The notes under the pieces: generated by a model | The model's database searches: none | What the model was told of the DNA's origin: nothing | The model's input: only the letters and a program-made list of their open reading frames with translations | Source: RGIG7213 sp045544195 | GTDB taxonomy: Bacteria > Bacillota > Clostridia > Oscillospirales > CAG-272 | Direction: 5' to 3' | Assembly: GCA_045544195.1 (NCBI GenBank) | Contig: JAZPYO010000048.1 | Span: 11,806-75,805, forward strand | Length of the DNA: 64,000 bases | Shown: positions 26,221 through 34,667 of the stretch, in pieces | How positions within the stretch are numbered: position 1 is the first letter of the stretch | Layout of the letters: every line of letters begins with the position of its first letter | Made by a program: the position numbers and the translations under genes

Positions 26221-27171
26221 ATGTATTATATAGGCGTAGATCTCGGCGGTACAAATATCGCCGCAGGTCTTGTTGACGAAAATAACAACATCGTTAAAAA
26301 AATGTCCGTTCCCACTCTGCCCGAACGCGGCAACGATGCGGTAACGGCAGACATCGCAAAGCTGATATACGATCTTTGCAAAGCGGGAAATATCGATATT
26401 TCGGAAATTGCATATGCGGGAATAGCGACTCCGGGAGCAATAAACTGCGATACGGGTATGATAGATCGCGCGTGCAATCTTTATATGGAGGAGTACCCCA
26501 TAGTCGAAAAGCTCGCAGCACTCATTCCCGTTAAGATATATCTTGAAAACGATGCAAACGCAGCAGCGCTCGGTGAGGCTGTTGCAGGCGCGGCAAAGGG
26601 TGCAAAATATTCAGTTATGGTAACGCTCGGTACAGGTGTCGGCGGCGGCATAATTATGGACGGAAAGGTATATTCAGGCTTCAACTACGCAGGCGGAGAG
26701 CTTGGCCATATGGTCATTGAAGCCAACGGCAAGCAGTGCAACTGCGGAAGAAAGGGCTGCTGGGAGGCATATAGCTCTGCAACAGCTCTCATTGAGATGA
26801 CGAAGGAAGAAATAGAAAAGTATCCTGACAGCGCCCTTGCCGAGATAGCGCGCAAAAACGGCAAGGTGAGCGGAAAAACCGCATTTATTGCAGAAAGACA
26901 GGGCGACGAGGCAGGCGCAAGAGTAGTTGCAAAATATATCAAGTATCTTGCTTGCGGAGTGGTAAATGTAATAAATCTCTTTCAGCCCGACATACTCTGC
27001 ATCGGCGGCGGCGTTTCAAATGAAGGCGACGGACTTATCGTTCCATTGTTAAAGCAGATCGAAGATCAGGTATTCACAAAGAACATCGCTAAAGAAAGAC
27101 AGACTGTTATCCGTATAGCACAGCTTGCAAACGAAGCAGGCATTATCGGCGCGGCAAATCTCGGTAAGTGA
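26221..27171 (+). CDS. ROK family sugar kinase
   Basis: The 316-residue protein has the ROK features: GVDLGGTNIAAGLVD, LENDANAAALGEA with the catalytic aspartate, TLGTGVGGGII, GELGHM, and the zinc site CNCGRKGCWE. It has no N-terminal helix-turn-helix, so it is a kinase and not a repressor. A glucokinase or amino-sugar kinase role fits. It is the second sugar kinase of the cluster. The start has AGAGG 7 nt upstream, 13 nt after the isomerase-like gene. Confidence 0.9.
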   Translation: MYYIGVDLGGTNIAAGLVDENNNIVKKMSVPTLPERGNDAVTADIAKLIYDLCKAGNIDISEIAYAGIATPGAINCDTGMIDRACNLYMEEYPIVEKLAALIPVKIYLENDANAAALGEAVAGAAKGAKYSVMVTLGTGVGGGIIMDGKVYSGFNYAGGELGHMVIEANGKQCNCGRKGCWEAYSSATALIEMTKEEIEKYPDSALAEIARKNGKVSGKTAFIAERQGDEAGARVVAKYIKYLACGVVNVINLFQPDILCIGGGVSNEGDGLIVPLLKQIEDQVFTKNIAKERQTVIRIAQLANEAGIIGAANLGK

Positions 27172-27172
27172 T

Positions 27173-28012
27173 ATGCCTTTAAAGAAAAAATATATTTTAC
27201 CTGCTGTTCTGTACGCATTGCTTGCGTGCGGACTTGTGATAGGCGCGCTGTATGATTATCAGATATCAAGATCGCTTACGAGCTTCAATGACTCCTGGGC
27301 GTATTTCCTTGAAAAATGGGCAGAGCCCCCGTCACTTCTTTTCGTTGGCTTTGTTTTTTCGGCGTTGAGCATATGCATAGTTTCCGAGGACAAAAAAGGA
27401 AAGTATTATCTTGCCATTCTGTGCTTTATATGCGGATGCATAATAAACAGCGTAACGTGTGTACGTACTGCCGAATATTACGGCATTGAGGGTTATACAC
27501 CCCTTTGTATAGCCATCGGCGTTGTATTTTCAGTTATATTTACAATAGCATCAACGAAGATCGACACAGAGCTTCTTTTTAAGGCAAAGCGAGCGCTTAT
27601 ATGTATGGTAGCCATCGCCCTTGCCACACTCGTTATCATATCCGTTGTCAAATCCCTGTGGGGAAGAATGCGCTTCCGTGAGCTTACCGATATATCGGAT
27701 TTCACAAAATGGTATATCCCCGTAGGAAAAGCATCTGATGACGCTCACAAATCATTCCCGTCAGGACACACCTCGAATGCCGTAATGCTTTACGGTATCG
27801 TTCTGATGCTTGAGGCGATGGGTAAAAAGCTCGCAAGTCAGATAGCAAAGTACATGTGTATCGTATGGATAGCTATCGTAATGCTTTCCAGAATTGCGTG
27901 CGGCGCACACTTTTTATCAGACACCTGTATGGGTGCGATGATAACGATGACGATAGTTATCGTATGCCGAACGCTTATAATCGACCGAAGCAGGAAAAAA
28001 TATCAACGGTAA
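27173..28012 (+). CDS. PAP2 family membrane phosphatase
   Basis: The membrane protein of about 279 residues has six or so hydrophobic helices and the three PAP2 motifs: KSLWGRMR, FPSGHTSN, and SRIACGAHFLSD. Such enzymes remove phosphate from lipids (undecaprenyl diphosphate or phosphatidate) on the outer face. The start at 27173 (MPLKKK) is one base past the ROK stop and is preferred over the in-frame codon at 27125, which lies deep in the ROK gene. It ends the operon, with a terminator hairpin 11 nt later. Its link to the sugar pathway is unclear. Confidence 0.87.
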   Translation: MPLKKKYILPAVLYALLACGLVIGALYDYQISRSLTSFNDSWAYFLEKWAEPPSLLFVGFVFSALSICIVSEDKKGKYYLAILCFICGCIINSVTCVRTAEYYGIEGYTPLCIAIGVVFSVIFTIASTKIDTELLFKAKRALICMVAIALATLVIISVVKSLWGRMRFRELTDISDFTKWYIPVGKASDDAHKSFPSGHTSNAVMLYGIVLMLEAMGKKLASQIAKYMCIVWIAIVMLSRIACGAHFLSDTCMGAMITMTIVIVCRTLIIDRSRKKYQR

Positions 28013-28023
28013 ATAAACAGTTA

Positions 28024-28060
28024 CCCCCGACAGATCTCAAATCTGTCGGGGGTTGTCTTT
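28024..28060. terminator. Hairpin of the CCCCGACAGA family after the PAP2 gene
   Basis: A 12-bp perfect stem starting CCCCCGACAGAT with a 5-nt loop is followed by a short T-rich stretch. It is one of six related intergenic hairpins in this window and lies between convergent genes. Confidence 0.8.
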
Positions 28061-28085
28061 CGTATATCCTGCAAATACAGCAGAA

Positions 28086-28376
28086 TCAGCAGATGTCGTA
28101 GTCCTCATAGCAATTCAGTAATACTTCGCAATCGCAATATCCGCCCATATCGGCAATTTCTTCGATTATATCCGTATGCATTTTTTCGGAAATATTATCT
28201 ATCAGCCATTGCTTAGTATGTCTGAGCGTATGGTCACACCCGCTTTTATCCAACCGCTCTTCCAAGTATTCAAACAGCTCTTGTACACTTTTTTGCGAGA
28301 GAACGTACTTTCGCTCCTGCTCCGCTTTCCACTCTTTTTTCAGGATATTCTTTTCCTCTTGTGATAAGCTGCACAT
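28086..28376 (-). CDS. DUF2695 family protein
   Basis: The 96-residue cytoplasmic protein matches DUF2695. It has a charged helical N-terminus, LFEYLEERL, the CDHTLRHTKQWL motif, and the C-terminal GGYCDCEVLLNC signature. The conserved Cys and His residues suggest metal binding, but the function is unknown. It is a single gene between the PAP2 gene (convergent) and serA. The start has a GAGAATGAAAT-type weak ribosome site. Confidence 0.75.
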   Translation of the reverse strand: MCSLSQEEKNILKKEWKAEQERKYVLSQKSVQELFEYLEERLDKSGCDHTLRHTKQWLIDNISEKMHTDIIEEIADMGGYCDCEVLLNCYEDYDIC

Positions 28377-28506
28377 AATTTCATTCTCCGTTTGCCGTTA
28401 TCTTTTTACCGAATATAAATACAAATCGGCAAAGAAAACTATATCTTTGCCGAAATTTGTAATATGCTCATAAAAGCAAGCTGACGGTCTGCCCGTCGTG
28501 CCCGTT

Positions 28507-29682
28507 TTATTTAATAACTCTTATTCTGATTACGCCCTCGATAGCTTTTACTTTGTCAACTACCTTTTCGGGAATATCGCCATTGATCTCAACAACAGTA
28601 TATGCGTTATCCTTTTTGGACTTGTTGATAAAGTTTTCTATATTGATATTTTCCTCTGATACCGCAGATGTGATCTGGGAAAGGATCGTCGGGATATTCT
28701 TGTGGAATATGCACAGGCGGCAGTCGCCGTTATGGGGAAGCTCAACGTTGGGGTAGTTTACGCTGTTTTTGATATTGCCGTTCTTAAGGAACTCATCAAG
28801 CTCGTGAGCAGCCATTATTGCACAGTTGTCCTCTGCCTCCTCTGTTGATGCGCCAAGGTGGGGAATAGCTATAACGCCCTTCATTCCTGCCGTTCTTGCA
28901 TTGGGGAAGTCGGTTACGTATCGTGCGATCTTGCCTGAGGCAAGAGCTTTTTCCATAGCGTCATCATCAACGAGCGCGTCTCTTGCGAAGTTCAGCACTA
29001 CGGCGCCGTCCTTCATCATAGCGATCGTACCCTCGTTTATCATTCCCTTTGTTGCGACCTTCGGGTCGTCATTTACTACCAACGGCGTATGCAAGGAAAT
29101 GAAATCGCACTCCTTGAATACTTCCTCTCTCGTCATCAGACGGTGAACGTCGCGGGAGATATTCCATGCCGCTTCAACGGAAAGGTACGGATCGCAGCCG
29201 TAAACCTCCATACCGAAGTGACGCGCAAGGTTGCAAAGAGGGCCGCCTATTGCGCCAAGGCCGATAACACCGAGCTTTTTGCCCTTCAGCTCGTTACCTG
29301 CAAATTTACTCTTATTCTTTTCAACAGACTTTGCTATATCGGGATCGTCTGCATTTTCCTTTACCCAGTTAGCTCCGCCGATTATATCTCTTGAAGCAAG
29401 AAGCAGACCTGCCATAACAAGCTCTTTAACTGCGTTTGCGTTTGCGCCGGGCGTATTGAATACTACTATGCCCTCGTCGGCGCATCTGTCAACGGGAATA
29501 TTGTTAACACCCGCGCCTGCTCTTGCAATAGCCTTGAGGTTCGGGCTGAACTGCATATCGTGCATAGCTGCAGAGCGAACCATTATCGCATCGGGATTTT
29601 CTATTTCCTCGCCTACCGTGTAGGTATCGTCAAATACGGCTGTGCCGCACTTAGCGATCTTATTTAAAAGCTGGATCTTCAT
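28507..29682 (-). CDS. serA: D-3-phosphoglycerate dehydrogenase
   Basis: The 391-residue enzyme starts serine synthesis by oxidising 3-phosphoglycerate with NAD. It has the Rossmann motif GVIGLGAIGGPLCNLA, the catalytic arginine in VLNFAR, and IPHLGASTEEAE with the catalytic histidine. A C-terminal ACT domain (about 325-391) is likely to bind serine for feedback. It lacks the extra intervening domain of long forms. It follows serC by 24 nt and has AAGGAG before its ATG. Confidence 0.94.
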   Translation of the reverse strand: MKIQLLNKIAKCGTAVFDDTYTVGEEIENPDAIMVRSAAMHDMQFSPNLKAIARAGAGVNNIPVDRCADEGIVVFNTPGANANAVKELVMAGLLLASRDIIGGANWVKENADDPDIAKSVEKNKSKFAGNELKGKKLGVIGLGAIGGPLCNLARHFGMEVYGCDPYLSVEAAWNISRDVHRLMTREEVFKECDFISLHTPLVVNDDPKVATKGMINEGTIAMMKDGAVVLNFARDALVDDDAMEKALASGKIARYVTDFPNARTAGMKGVIAIPHLGASTEEAEDNCAIMAAHELDEFLKNGNIKNSVNYPNVELPHNGDCRLCIFHKNIPTILSQITSAVSEENINIENFINKSKKDNAYTVVEINGDIPEKVVDKVKAIEGVIRIRVIK

Positions 29683-29706
29683 AACTGTAAGCTCCTTTAT
29701 TTTTAT

Positions 29707-30795
29707 TTACGCCTTGGGGTTATTCTTTGCGAAATTATCCATAAATTCAACAAGCGCCTTTACGCCTTCGATGGGCATAGCATTGTATATGGACGCTCTC
29801 ATACCGCCTACTGAACGGTGACCCTTTATATTCTTGAAGCCCTGCGCGTCTGCTTCCTTTGCAAACTTTTTATCAAGCTCGGGATCGCCTGTTACGAACG
29901 TTACGTTCATCATTGAACGGAATTCCTTTTCAACGGGAGCTGTATAGTAGCTCTGAGAATCAAGATAATCGTAAAGAACAGCCGCCTTTTCCTCGTTGAT
30001 CTTCTTCATTGCTTCAAGACCGCCGAGAGATTCTATCCATTCAAATACGAGCTTTGCAATGTATATGGGATAGCAGGGGGGTGTGTTGTACATTGAATCG
30101 TTTTCTGCCATTACCTTGTAATCCATCACCGTGGGAATATCCTCTCTTGCGTTGCCGAGAAGATCCTCTCTTACGATAACGATCGTAAGACCTGCGGGAG
30201 CGACGTTTTTCTGAGCGCCTGCATAGATAACGCCGAACTTTGATACATCAACAGGCTCTGACAGAATGCACGATGACATATCCGCAACCAGCGGAATATC
30301 ACCTGTGTCGGGAATATAGTTGAATTTTGTGCCGTATATAGTGTTGTTGAAGCAGATGTGAACGTAATCCGCATCAGGACGTATATCATCCTTTGAAACC
30401 TTGGGAATATACGTGAAGTTTTTATCCTTTGATGAGGCAACCGTTCTTGCATCGCCGTACTTTTCAGCCTCCTTGAACGCCTTGCCCGAGAACTGACCGC
30501 TTACTATGTAATCAGCCTTCTTATTTTTATTCATAAGATTAAGAGGAACTGAAGCGAACTGCAACGACGCACCGCCCTGCAAAAACAGGATCTTGTAATT
30601 GTCCGGCACGTTCATAATGCGTCTTATGAGCTTTTCTGCGTCCTTGATTATCTCATCGTAAACGGGAGAACGGTGGCTCATTTCCATAACGGACATACCG
30701 CTGTCGCCATAGCAGACCATTTCCGCTGCTGCTTGCTCCAAAACGGGCATAGGAAGCGTGGAAGGACCTGCGGAAAAATTGTAAACTCTCTTCAT
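29707..30795 (-). CDS. serC: Phosphoserine aminotransferase
   Basis: The 362-residue PLP enzyme converts 3-phosphohydroxypyruvate to phosphoserine. It begins MKRVYNFSAGPSTLP, has the SHRSPVY motif, the Schiff-base lysine in YAGAQKNVAPAG, and the C-terminal GHRSVGGMRASIYNAM. The ATG at 30795 follows AAGGAA at 7 nt; the in-frame codon at 30822 is rejected. serC and serA form an operon. No serB is present in the window. Confidence 0.95.
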   Translation of the reverse strand: MKRVYNFSAGPSTLPMPVLEQAAAEMVCYGDSGMSVMEMSHRSPVYDEIIKDAEKLIRRIMNVPDNYKILFLQGGASLQFASVPLNLMNKNKKADYIVSGQFSGKAFKEAEKYGDARTVASSKDKNFTYIPKVSKDDIRPDADYVHICFNNTIYGTKFNYIPDTGDIPLVADMSSCILSEPVDVSKFGVIYAGAQKNVAPAGLTIVIVREDLLGNAREDIPTVMDYKVMAENDSMYNTPPCYPIYIAKLVFEWIESLGGLEAMKKINEEKAAVLYDYLDSQSYYTAPVEKEFRSMMNVTFVTGDPELDKKFAKEADAQGFKNIKGHRSVGGMRASIYNAMPIEGVKALVEFMDNFAKNNPKA

Positions 30796-30848
30796 AATAA
30801 TGTTCCTTTCAATATATAACATTAATTAAAATCAAATTTTTTCTCCTA

Positions 30849-30877
30849 ATTATACATCTTTTTTTTCATCAAGTCAA
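30849..30877 (-). promoter_or_regulatory. Sigma A promoter of serC-serA
   Basis: On the minus strand it reads TTGACT, 17 nt, TATAAT, about 50 nt before the serC start. Confidence 0.75.
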
Positions 30878-30947
30878 TAGATATACTGCAAAAAATATAA
30901 AAATCCGTAGTGTACGGCCGCACAAATGATTTTTTTCGACAAATATA

Positions 30948-30976
30948 TTGACATTTCGGCAAAATATCCGTATAAT
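30948..30976 (+). promoter_or_regulatory. Consensus sigma A promoter of the CHAP surface protein
   Basis: The site reads TTGACA, 17 nt, TATAAT and starts transcription about 24 nt before the ATG at 31007. Confidence 0.85.
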
Positions 30977-31006
30977 TATAACTAATTGACATTATGGAGG
31001 GTATAT

Positions 31007-32836
31007 ATGGGTCAATATCAAAAAAAGCATTTTTTCAAATTTTGCATATCGTCACTCGTTTTAGCAGCATCGCTTATATTCGGCACGGTGTGCTACGGTC
31101 TTTCCCTTTCCTACAACGCAGGAAGCGTTTACAAAAAGAGCTATTATCATTCTATGGCAACGTCAATTGAGCTGACGGGCGACCAAAGATATGATATTAT
31201 GTCTATCGCTTTGTCTCAGTTAGGTTATCATTCGGGCGACGGTGAGGACGAAATGCACGGAGAAAACGTGCTTGGAACGAAGAGCTTTGCCGAATTCAAC
31301 AGAATATACGGCAAGGTCGATAACGAGCAAGGCAACGGCGAAAGCTATGGCTACTATTGGTGCTGCTGCTTCGTTTCCTGGTGTATGCGCCAGGCGGGCG
31401 TTTCAAAGAGCGTCGTTCCCACGAAATGTGCAAGCAGAAAGATAATATCCGCATTGCAGGAGGACGGCAATTACAGAGAGTCCTCATCGGGATATATTCC
31501 GAAATGCTCGGATATGATATTCTTTGAGGATGCCGACAGTATTTATGCAACCCATATAGGCTTCGTCGTAGCGGTAGATGGCAGCACAGTCTACACCGTA
31601 GAGGGTAACGGCAATAACCACGTCGTTGCAAGAAGCTACGATCTGTCCGATCCGTACATATTGGGCTTCAGCTGTATAGATTACGAGCAGATCGACGGTA
31701 TGAAATACGATTTTGCATATGCCGTCAATGAAGAAATATATCTGCCGCTGCTGACGCTTCAGGATACGGCAGTATACTCAGCTCCCGGAAAGGAAAACGA
31801 GCTTATCTATACATACACGCCCGATCAGCAGCTTGAGCCGATCTCCTTCAGCGGCTGCTGGGCAAAGGTATCAACACCGAACGGTGAGGGCTGGTTCGAC
31901 AGCGACCTTTGCGAGCCGATCGTTCCCGATATTGCGTATGCCGTAAAATTCTATCTGTGCGGCGGCACGGGCGGGGCGCTCGATCAGATAAGCTATAACG
32001 GAGAAGATATACATCTTTCATCAACTGCGCCTATAAGAACAGGTTATACGTTCAAGGGCTGGGCAGAAGAGCCTGACGGACGGGTCAAATATCAGCCGGG
32101 CGACACCTACAAGGGCAAAAAGGGCGACAGTCTGAAAAGGCTTTTCGCTATATGGGAGCCAAACGTATGCACGGTAACGTATCTCAACGACGACGGAAGC
32201 GTTTTTTCTGAAAAGCAGGTCCCTTACGGAAGCAAGACTCCTAAAGCGAACGCTCCTGTAAAGCCGTCAGACGACGAATATTTATATAAATTCAGAGGCT
32301 GGTCGCCGTCACCTGCGCCGATAGTATTCACAGATACAACGTATACGCCTACGTTCAAAGCGACCGAAATACCCGTTGAAACGACTGCTCCGGAAACAAA
32401 AGCACCTGAAACTACAAAAAGTCCTGAAACGACAAAAAGTCCTGAAACGACAAAGATCCCCGAAACAACGGTGCAGACACAGCAGCAAACGGAAGAATTA
32501 CCGACAGAAAATCAAACAGAGCGTGAAACAGTCGCTGAGGATACTGTAATATCTGAATCAGATACGCTTTCGCCTTTGGAATCATTGGCACCTGAAACGC
32601 AGACTGATGCATTTGACAGCATCAGCGAGATAACAAATGCACCGACAGAGCAGGAAAAGCAAACGGTAGACGATAGCGTTCAAAGCACGACGCCGTCAAG
32701 CCAGACGAATTCAGATGCCGATGAAAACGGCTCATCCAAAAGCACAGCGCCTATGGTGATAATATCAATAACCGTTATTCTTGCGCTTGTTGCGGTCGCC
32801 GTATTTATAATAATGAAAAAGAAAAAGACTGCATAA
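31007..32836 (+). CDS. Membrane-anchored CHAP-type cell-wall hydrolase with InlB-like repeats
   Basis: The protein of about 609 residues has an N-terminal membrane segment (about 10-33), then a CHAP-type amidase domain (about 55-225). Likely catalytic residues are Cys119 in YYWCCCFVSWC, His183 in ATHIGFV, and a polar residue in TVEGNGNN. Two InlB/Listeria-Bacteroides-type beta-grasp repeats follow (each with GYTFKGWAEE or FRGWSPSP), then a Thr/Pro/Glu-rich stalk with 6-residue repeats. A C-terminal membrane helix and KKKKTA end the protein. It would cut cell-wall peptide bonds at the cell surface. GGAGG lies 8 nt before the ATG at 31007. There is no LPXTG motif. Confidence 0.82.
   Translation: MGQYQKKHFFKFCISSLVLAASLIFGTVCYGLSLSYNAGSVYKKSYYHSMATSIELTGDQRYDIMSIALSQLGYHSGDGEDEMHGENVLGTKSFAEFNRIYGKVDNEQGNGESYGYYWCCCFVSWCMRQAGVSKSVVPTKCASRKIISALQEDGNYRESSSGYIPKCSDMIFFEDADSIYATHIGFVVAVDGSTVYTVEGNGNNHVVARSYDLSDPYILGFSCIDYEQIDGMKYDFAYAVNEEIYLPLLTLQDTAVYSAPGKENELIYTYTPDQQLEPISFSGCWAKVSTPNGEGWFDSDLCEPIVPDIAYAVKFYLCGGTGGALDQISYNGEDIHLSSTAPIRTGYTFKGWAEEPDGRVKYQPGDTYKGKKGDSLKRLFAIWEPNVCTVTYLNDDGSVFSEKQVPYGSKTPKANAPVKPSDDEYLYKFRGWSPSPAPIVFTDTTYTPTFKATEIPVETTAPETKAPETTKSPETTKSPETTKIPETTVQTQQQTEELPTENQTERETVAEDTVISESDTLSPLESLAPETQTDAFDSISEITNAPTEQEKQTVDDSVQSTTPSSQTNSDADENGSSKSTAPMVIISITVILALVAVAVFIIMKKKKTA
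32405..32458 (+). repeat. 18-nt tandem repeat coding for the ETTKSP stalk
   Basis: Three near-identical 18-nt units beginning CCTGAAAC encode repeated SPETTK hexapeptides in the CHAP protein. They are in frame and part of the coding sequence, so this is not a CRISPR. Confidence 0.85.
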
Positions 32837-32841
32837 AAAGC

Positions 32842-32878
32842 ATTCCCCGACGGATAAATATCCATCGGGGAATTTTTC
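32842..32878. terminator. Bidirectional terminator between CHAP gene and cysK paralogue
   Basis: ATTCCCCGACGGAT pairs with ATCCATCGGGGAAT, with one mismatch and a 4-nt loop, and is followed by TTTTTC on the plus strand and by A/T on the minus. It is a relative of the CCCCGACAGA hairpins. Confidence 0.85.
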
Positions 32879-32880
32879 AT

Positions 32881-33813
32881 TCATCTGTCGAAAAGAGGGG
32901 TTGAGAAATATCTTTCTGCCGTATCAGGCAGGACCGTTATTACCGTTTTACCCTTGCCGAGCTTTTTGGCGAGCTTTATTGCGGCAGCTACGTTCGTTCC
33001 GCTTGATATTCCGCACATAAGACCCTCGCATTTTGCAAGCGCCTTTGCCGTCGTTATCGCCTCATCGTCTGTGATTATGCATATATCCTCGTATATTCCA
33101 CAGTTCAGAACATCGGGGATAAGTCCGTCTCCTATACCCATCTGGATATGAGTTCCGATAGTTCCGCCTGCCAGGATCGCGGCGTTTTCGGGCTCTACTG
33201 CCCATATAACTATATCCGGGTTCTGAGCCTTCAAGACCTCTCCTATACCTGTTATCGTTCCGCCTGTGCCTATTCCCGAAACGAATCCGTGTATTGGGGC
33301 TGCCACCTGCTCCATTATCTCAAGCGCGGTATGGTGGCGGTGCGCCATAGGATTTGCTATATTTTCAAACTGCTGTGGGATAAACACTCTTGGATCATCC
33401 TTTTGCATACGGAGAGCCGTTTTCAGACATTCATCAATGCAGTCACCGATATTTCCCGCATCGTGCACGAGCACCACCTCGGCACCGTAATGACGAACGA
33501 GCAATCTGCGTTCCTCGCTCACAGAATCGGGCATTATGATAACCGTTTTATATCCTCTTACCGCGCCGACGAGCGCAAGCCCTATGCCCTGGTTTCCCGA
33601 CGTCGGCTCAACGATGATCGTGTCGGGCTTTATTATCCCTCTTTTTTCAGCATCGAGTATCATATTGTACGCTGTGCGTGTTTTGATCGAGCCGCCGACG
33701 TTCAAGCCCTCAAACTTAACAAGAACATCCGCCGCATCCTCAGGAACTAATTTATTGCTCAATCTGACCATAGGCGTATGCCCGATAGCTTCAAGAATGT
33801 TGTTATATATCAT
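32881..33813 (-). CDS. Cysteine synthase-like PLP enzyme (beta family, divergent)
   Basis: The 310-residue protein is a beta-family PLP enzyme close in length to CysK. It has PTSGNQG, GIGTGGTITG, and the C-terminal PDTAERYFSTPLF. The Schiff-base lysine is Lys44 in GGSIKTRTA, where CysK proteins usually read GSVKDR. The change next to the lysine and the sequence GSIKTR suggest a different substrate from the CysK at 8608. Cysteine synthase, a sulfide-forming lyase, or a diaminopropionate-type synthase are all possible. It has its own consensus promoter and shares a terminator with the CHAP gene. Confidence 0.82.
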   Translation of the reverse strand: MIYNNILEAIGHTPMVRLSNKLVPEDAADVLVKFEGLNVGGSIKTRTAYNMILDAEKRGIIKPDTIIVEPTSGNQGIGLALVGAVRGYKTVIIMPDSVSEERRLLVRHYGAEVVLVHDAGNIGDCIDECLKTALRMQKDDPRVFIPQQFENIANPMAHRHHTALEIMEQVAAPIHGFVSGIGTGGTITGIGEVLKAQNPDIVIWAVEPENAAILAGGTIGTHIQMGIGDGLIPDVLNCGIYEDICIITDDEAITTAKALAKCEGLMCGISSGTNVAAAIKLAKKLGKGKTVITVLPDTAERYFSTPLFDR

Positions 33814-33847
33814 AGCGTTAATCTCTTTTCTTATATATCATTACACT

Positions 33848-33876
33848 ATTATATTACTCATGCTCCGATTTGTCAA
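33848..33876 (-). promoter_or_regulatory. Consensus sigma A promoter of the cysK paralogue
   Basis: On the minus strand it reads TTGACA, 17 nt, TATAAT, about 35 nt upstream of the ATG. Confidence 0.85.
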
Positions 33877-34159
33877 GTGGAAATTGACCGAGTGTAAAGA
33901 ACAGGCTGAAACGAATTTCTCTGTTATGCTCAACGGAGAATTTACAGACACAAAAATCGGCAGAAAACTTGATTTCAATGCTGCTTTATGTTATAATAAA
34001 ATTTATGTAGCGTAGAAGAGATCTGCAAGGTCTTTGGTCAACTTTATTGTAACGTCCCACCTGACTTGCGATTAGCTAAGTCGAATTTGTTTGAGCTTTG
34101 CTCTGTGATCTTGCAATACAAGAGCGAGCCGACGATAAACAGTACTATAACAAAAATTT
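33877..34159. other. Intergenic stretch with a short coding-like fragment
   Basis: This gap of about 280 nt carries a 51-codon open frame (33860-34015, plus) that has no ribosome site and overlaps the promoter of the cysK paralogue. Its C-terminal half (LNGEFTDTKIGRKLDFNAAL) looks protein-like and may be the relic of a lost gene. Nothing recognisable is seen from 34016 to 34159. Confidence 0.3.
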
Positions 34160-34513
34160 ATGGGTAAATACATTATGAATTATTTTCTCAACGAAGAAGA
34201 AAGAAAAGCATCGGGCAGTACATGCTATTTTGAATTTCAAAAAGGGAAGCACAGAAATAAATTCTGGCTTGAAGATTCCATTTGTATTCACGCTGACTTA
34301 TTTGACGAGCTTTTACTTTTTCGGCTTTTCTCTGAATCTCTCGGTGATTTTGATTATTACGGTCCGTCCAACGTAATCGAAAAAGAGCAGTGGTATAAAA
34401 TTGTTGAAAAATCCAAAGAAAACGAGTGCTGGAAGCTTGTTATTGAAGAACTGAGACCGTGGGTAGAAGAATGTTTTGCAAAGCACAAGTATTTTACAAT
34501 TTGCGGCATATAA
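34160..34513 (+). CDS. Hypothetical protein, 112-117 residues
   Basis: I do not recognise this small acidic, aromatic-rich soluble protein. It has no signal peptide or membrane helix. It contains FWLEDSICIHADLFDELL and a C-terminal half rich in Glu, Lys and Trp, reminiscent in size and character of small immunity-like proteins, but no motif confirms this. Two starts are possible, ATG 34160 and ATG 34175, neither with a good ribosome site. The gene stands alone and ends at a strong hairpin at 34545. It could be recently acquired. Confidence 0.5.
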   Translation: MGKYIMNYFLNEEERKASGSTCYFEFQKGKHRNKFWLEDSICIHADLFDELLLFRLFSESLGDFDYYGPSNVIEKEQWYKIVEKSKENECWKLVIEELRPWVEECFAKHKYFTICGI

Positions 34514-34544
34514 CCGTCTGATAAATTCACATTTTCAAAGCAGC

Positions 34545-34590
34545 GACCCCCGACAGACTTTCAATGATCTGTCGGGGGTCATTATTTGTT
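34545..34590. terminator. Bidirectional hairpin of the CCCCGACAGA family
   Basis: GACCCCCGACAGA pairs perfectly with TCTGTCGGGGGTC over a 10-nt loop, followed by an A/T-rich run. It separates the hypothetical gene from the convergent valS. Confidence 0.85.
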
Positions 34591-34667
34591 TACTGCGGAT
34601 CAAATACAGAAGGCTGATTTATAATTTCTCCGCTAAGAACACCACGCTTTATTGCCGTGGACTTTTA

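Noticed and set aside
32405..32458. Short tandem repeat that might be taken for a CRISPR array
   Set aside because: The 18-nt units are adjacent without spacers, are in frame, and encode a Thr/Pro/Glu stalk of a surface protein. No cas genes are present.
32881..33813. Calling the second CysK-like gene cysK or cysM
   Set aside because: The active-site motif differs from both, and a canonical CysK is already present, so no gene symbol is given.
33860..34015. 51-codon open frame as a gene
   Set aside because: It overlaps the promoter of the divergent cysK paralogue, has no ribosome site, and matches no family I recognise. It is noted only as a possible relic.
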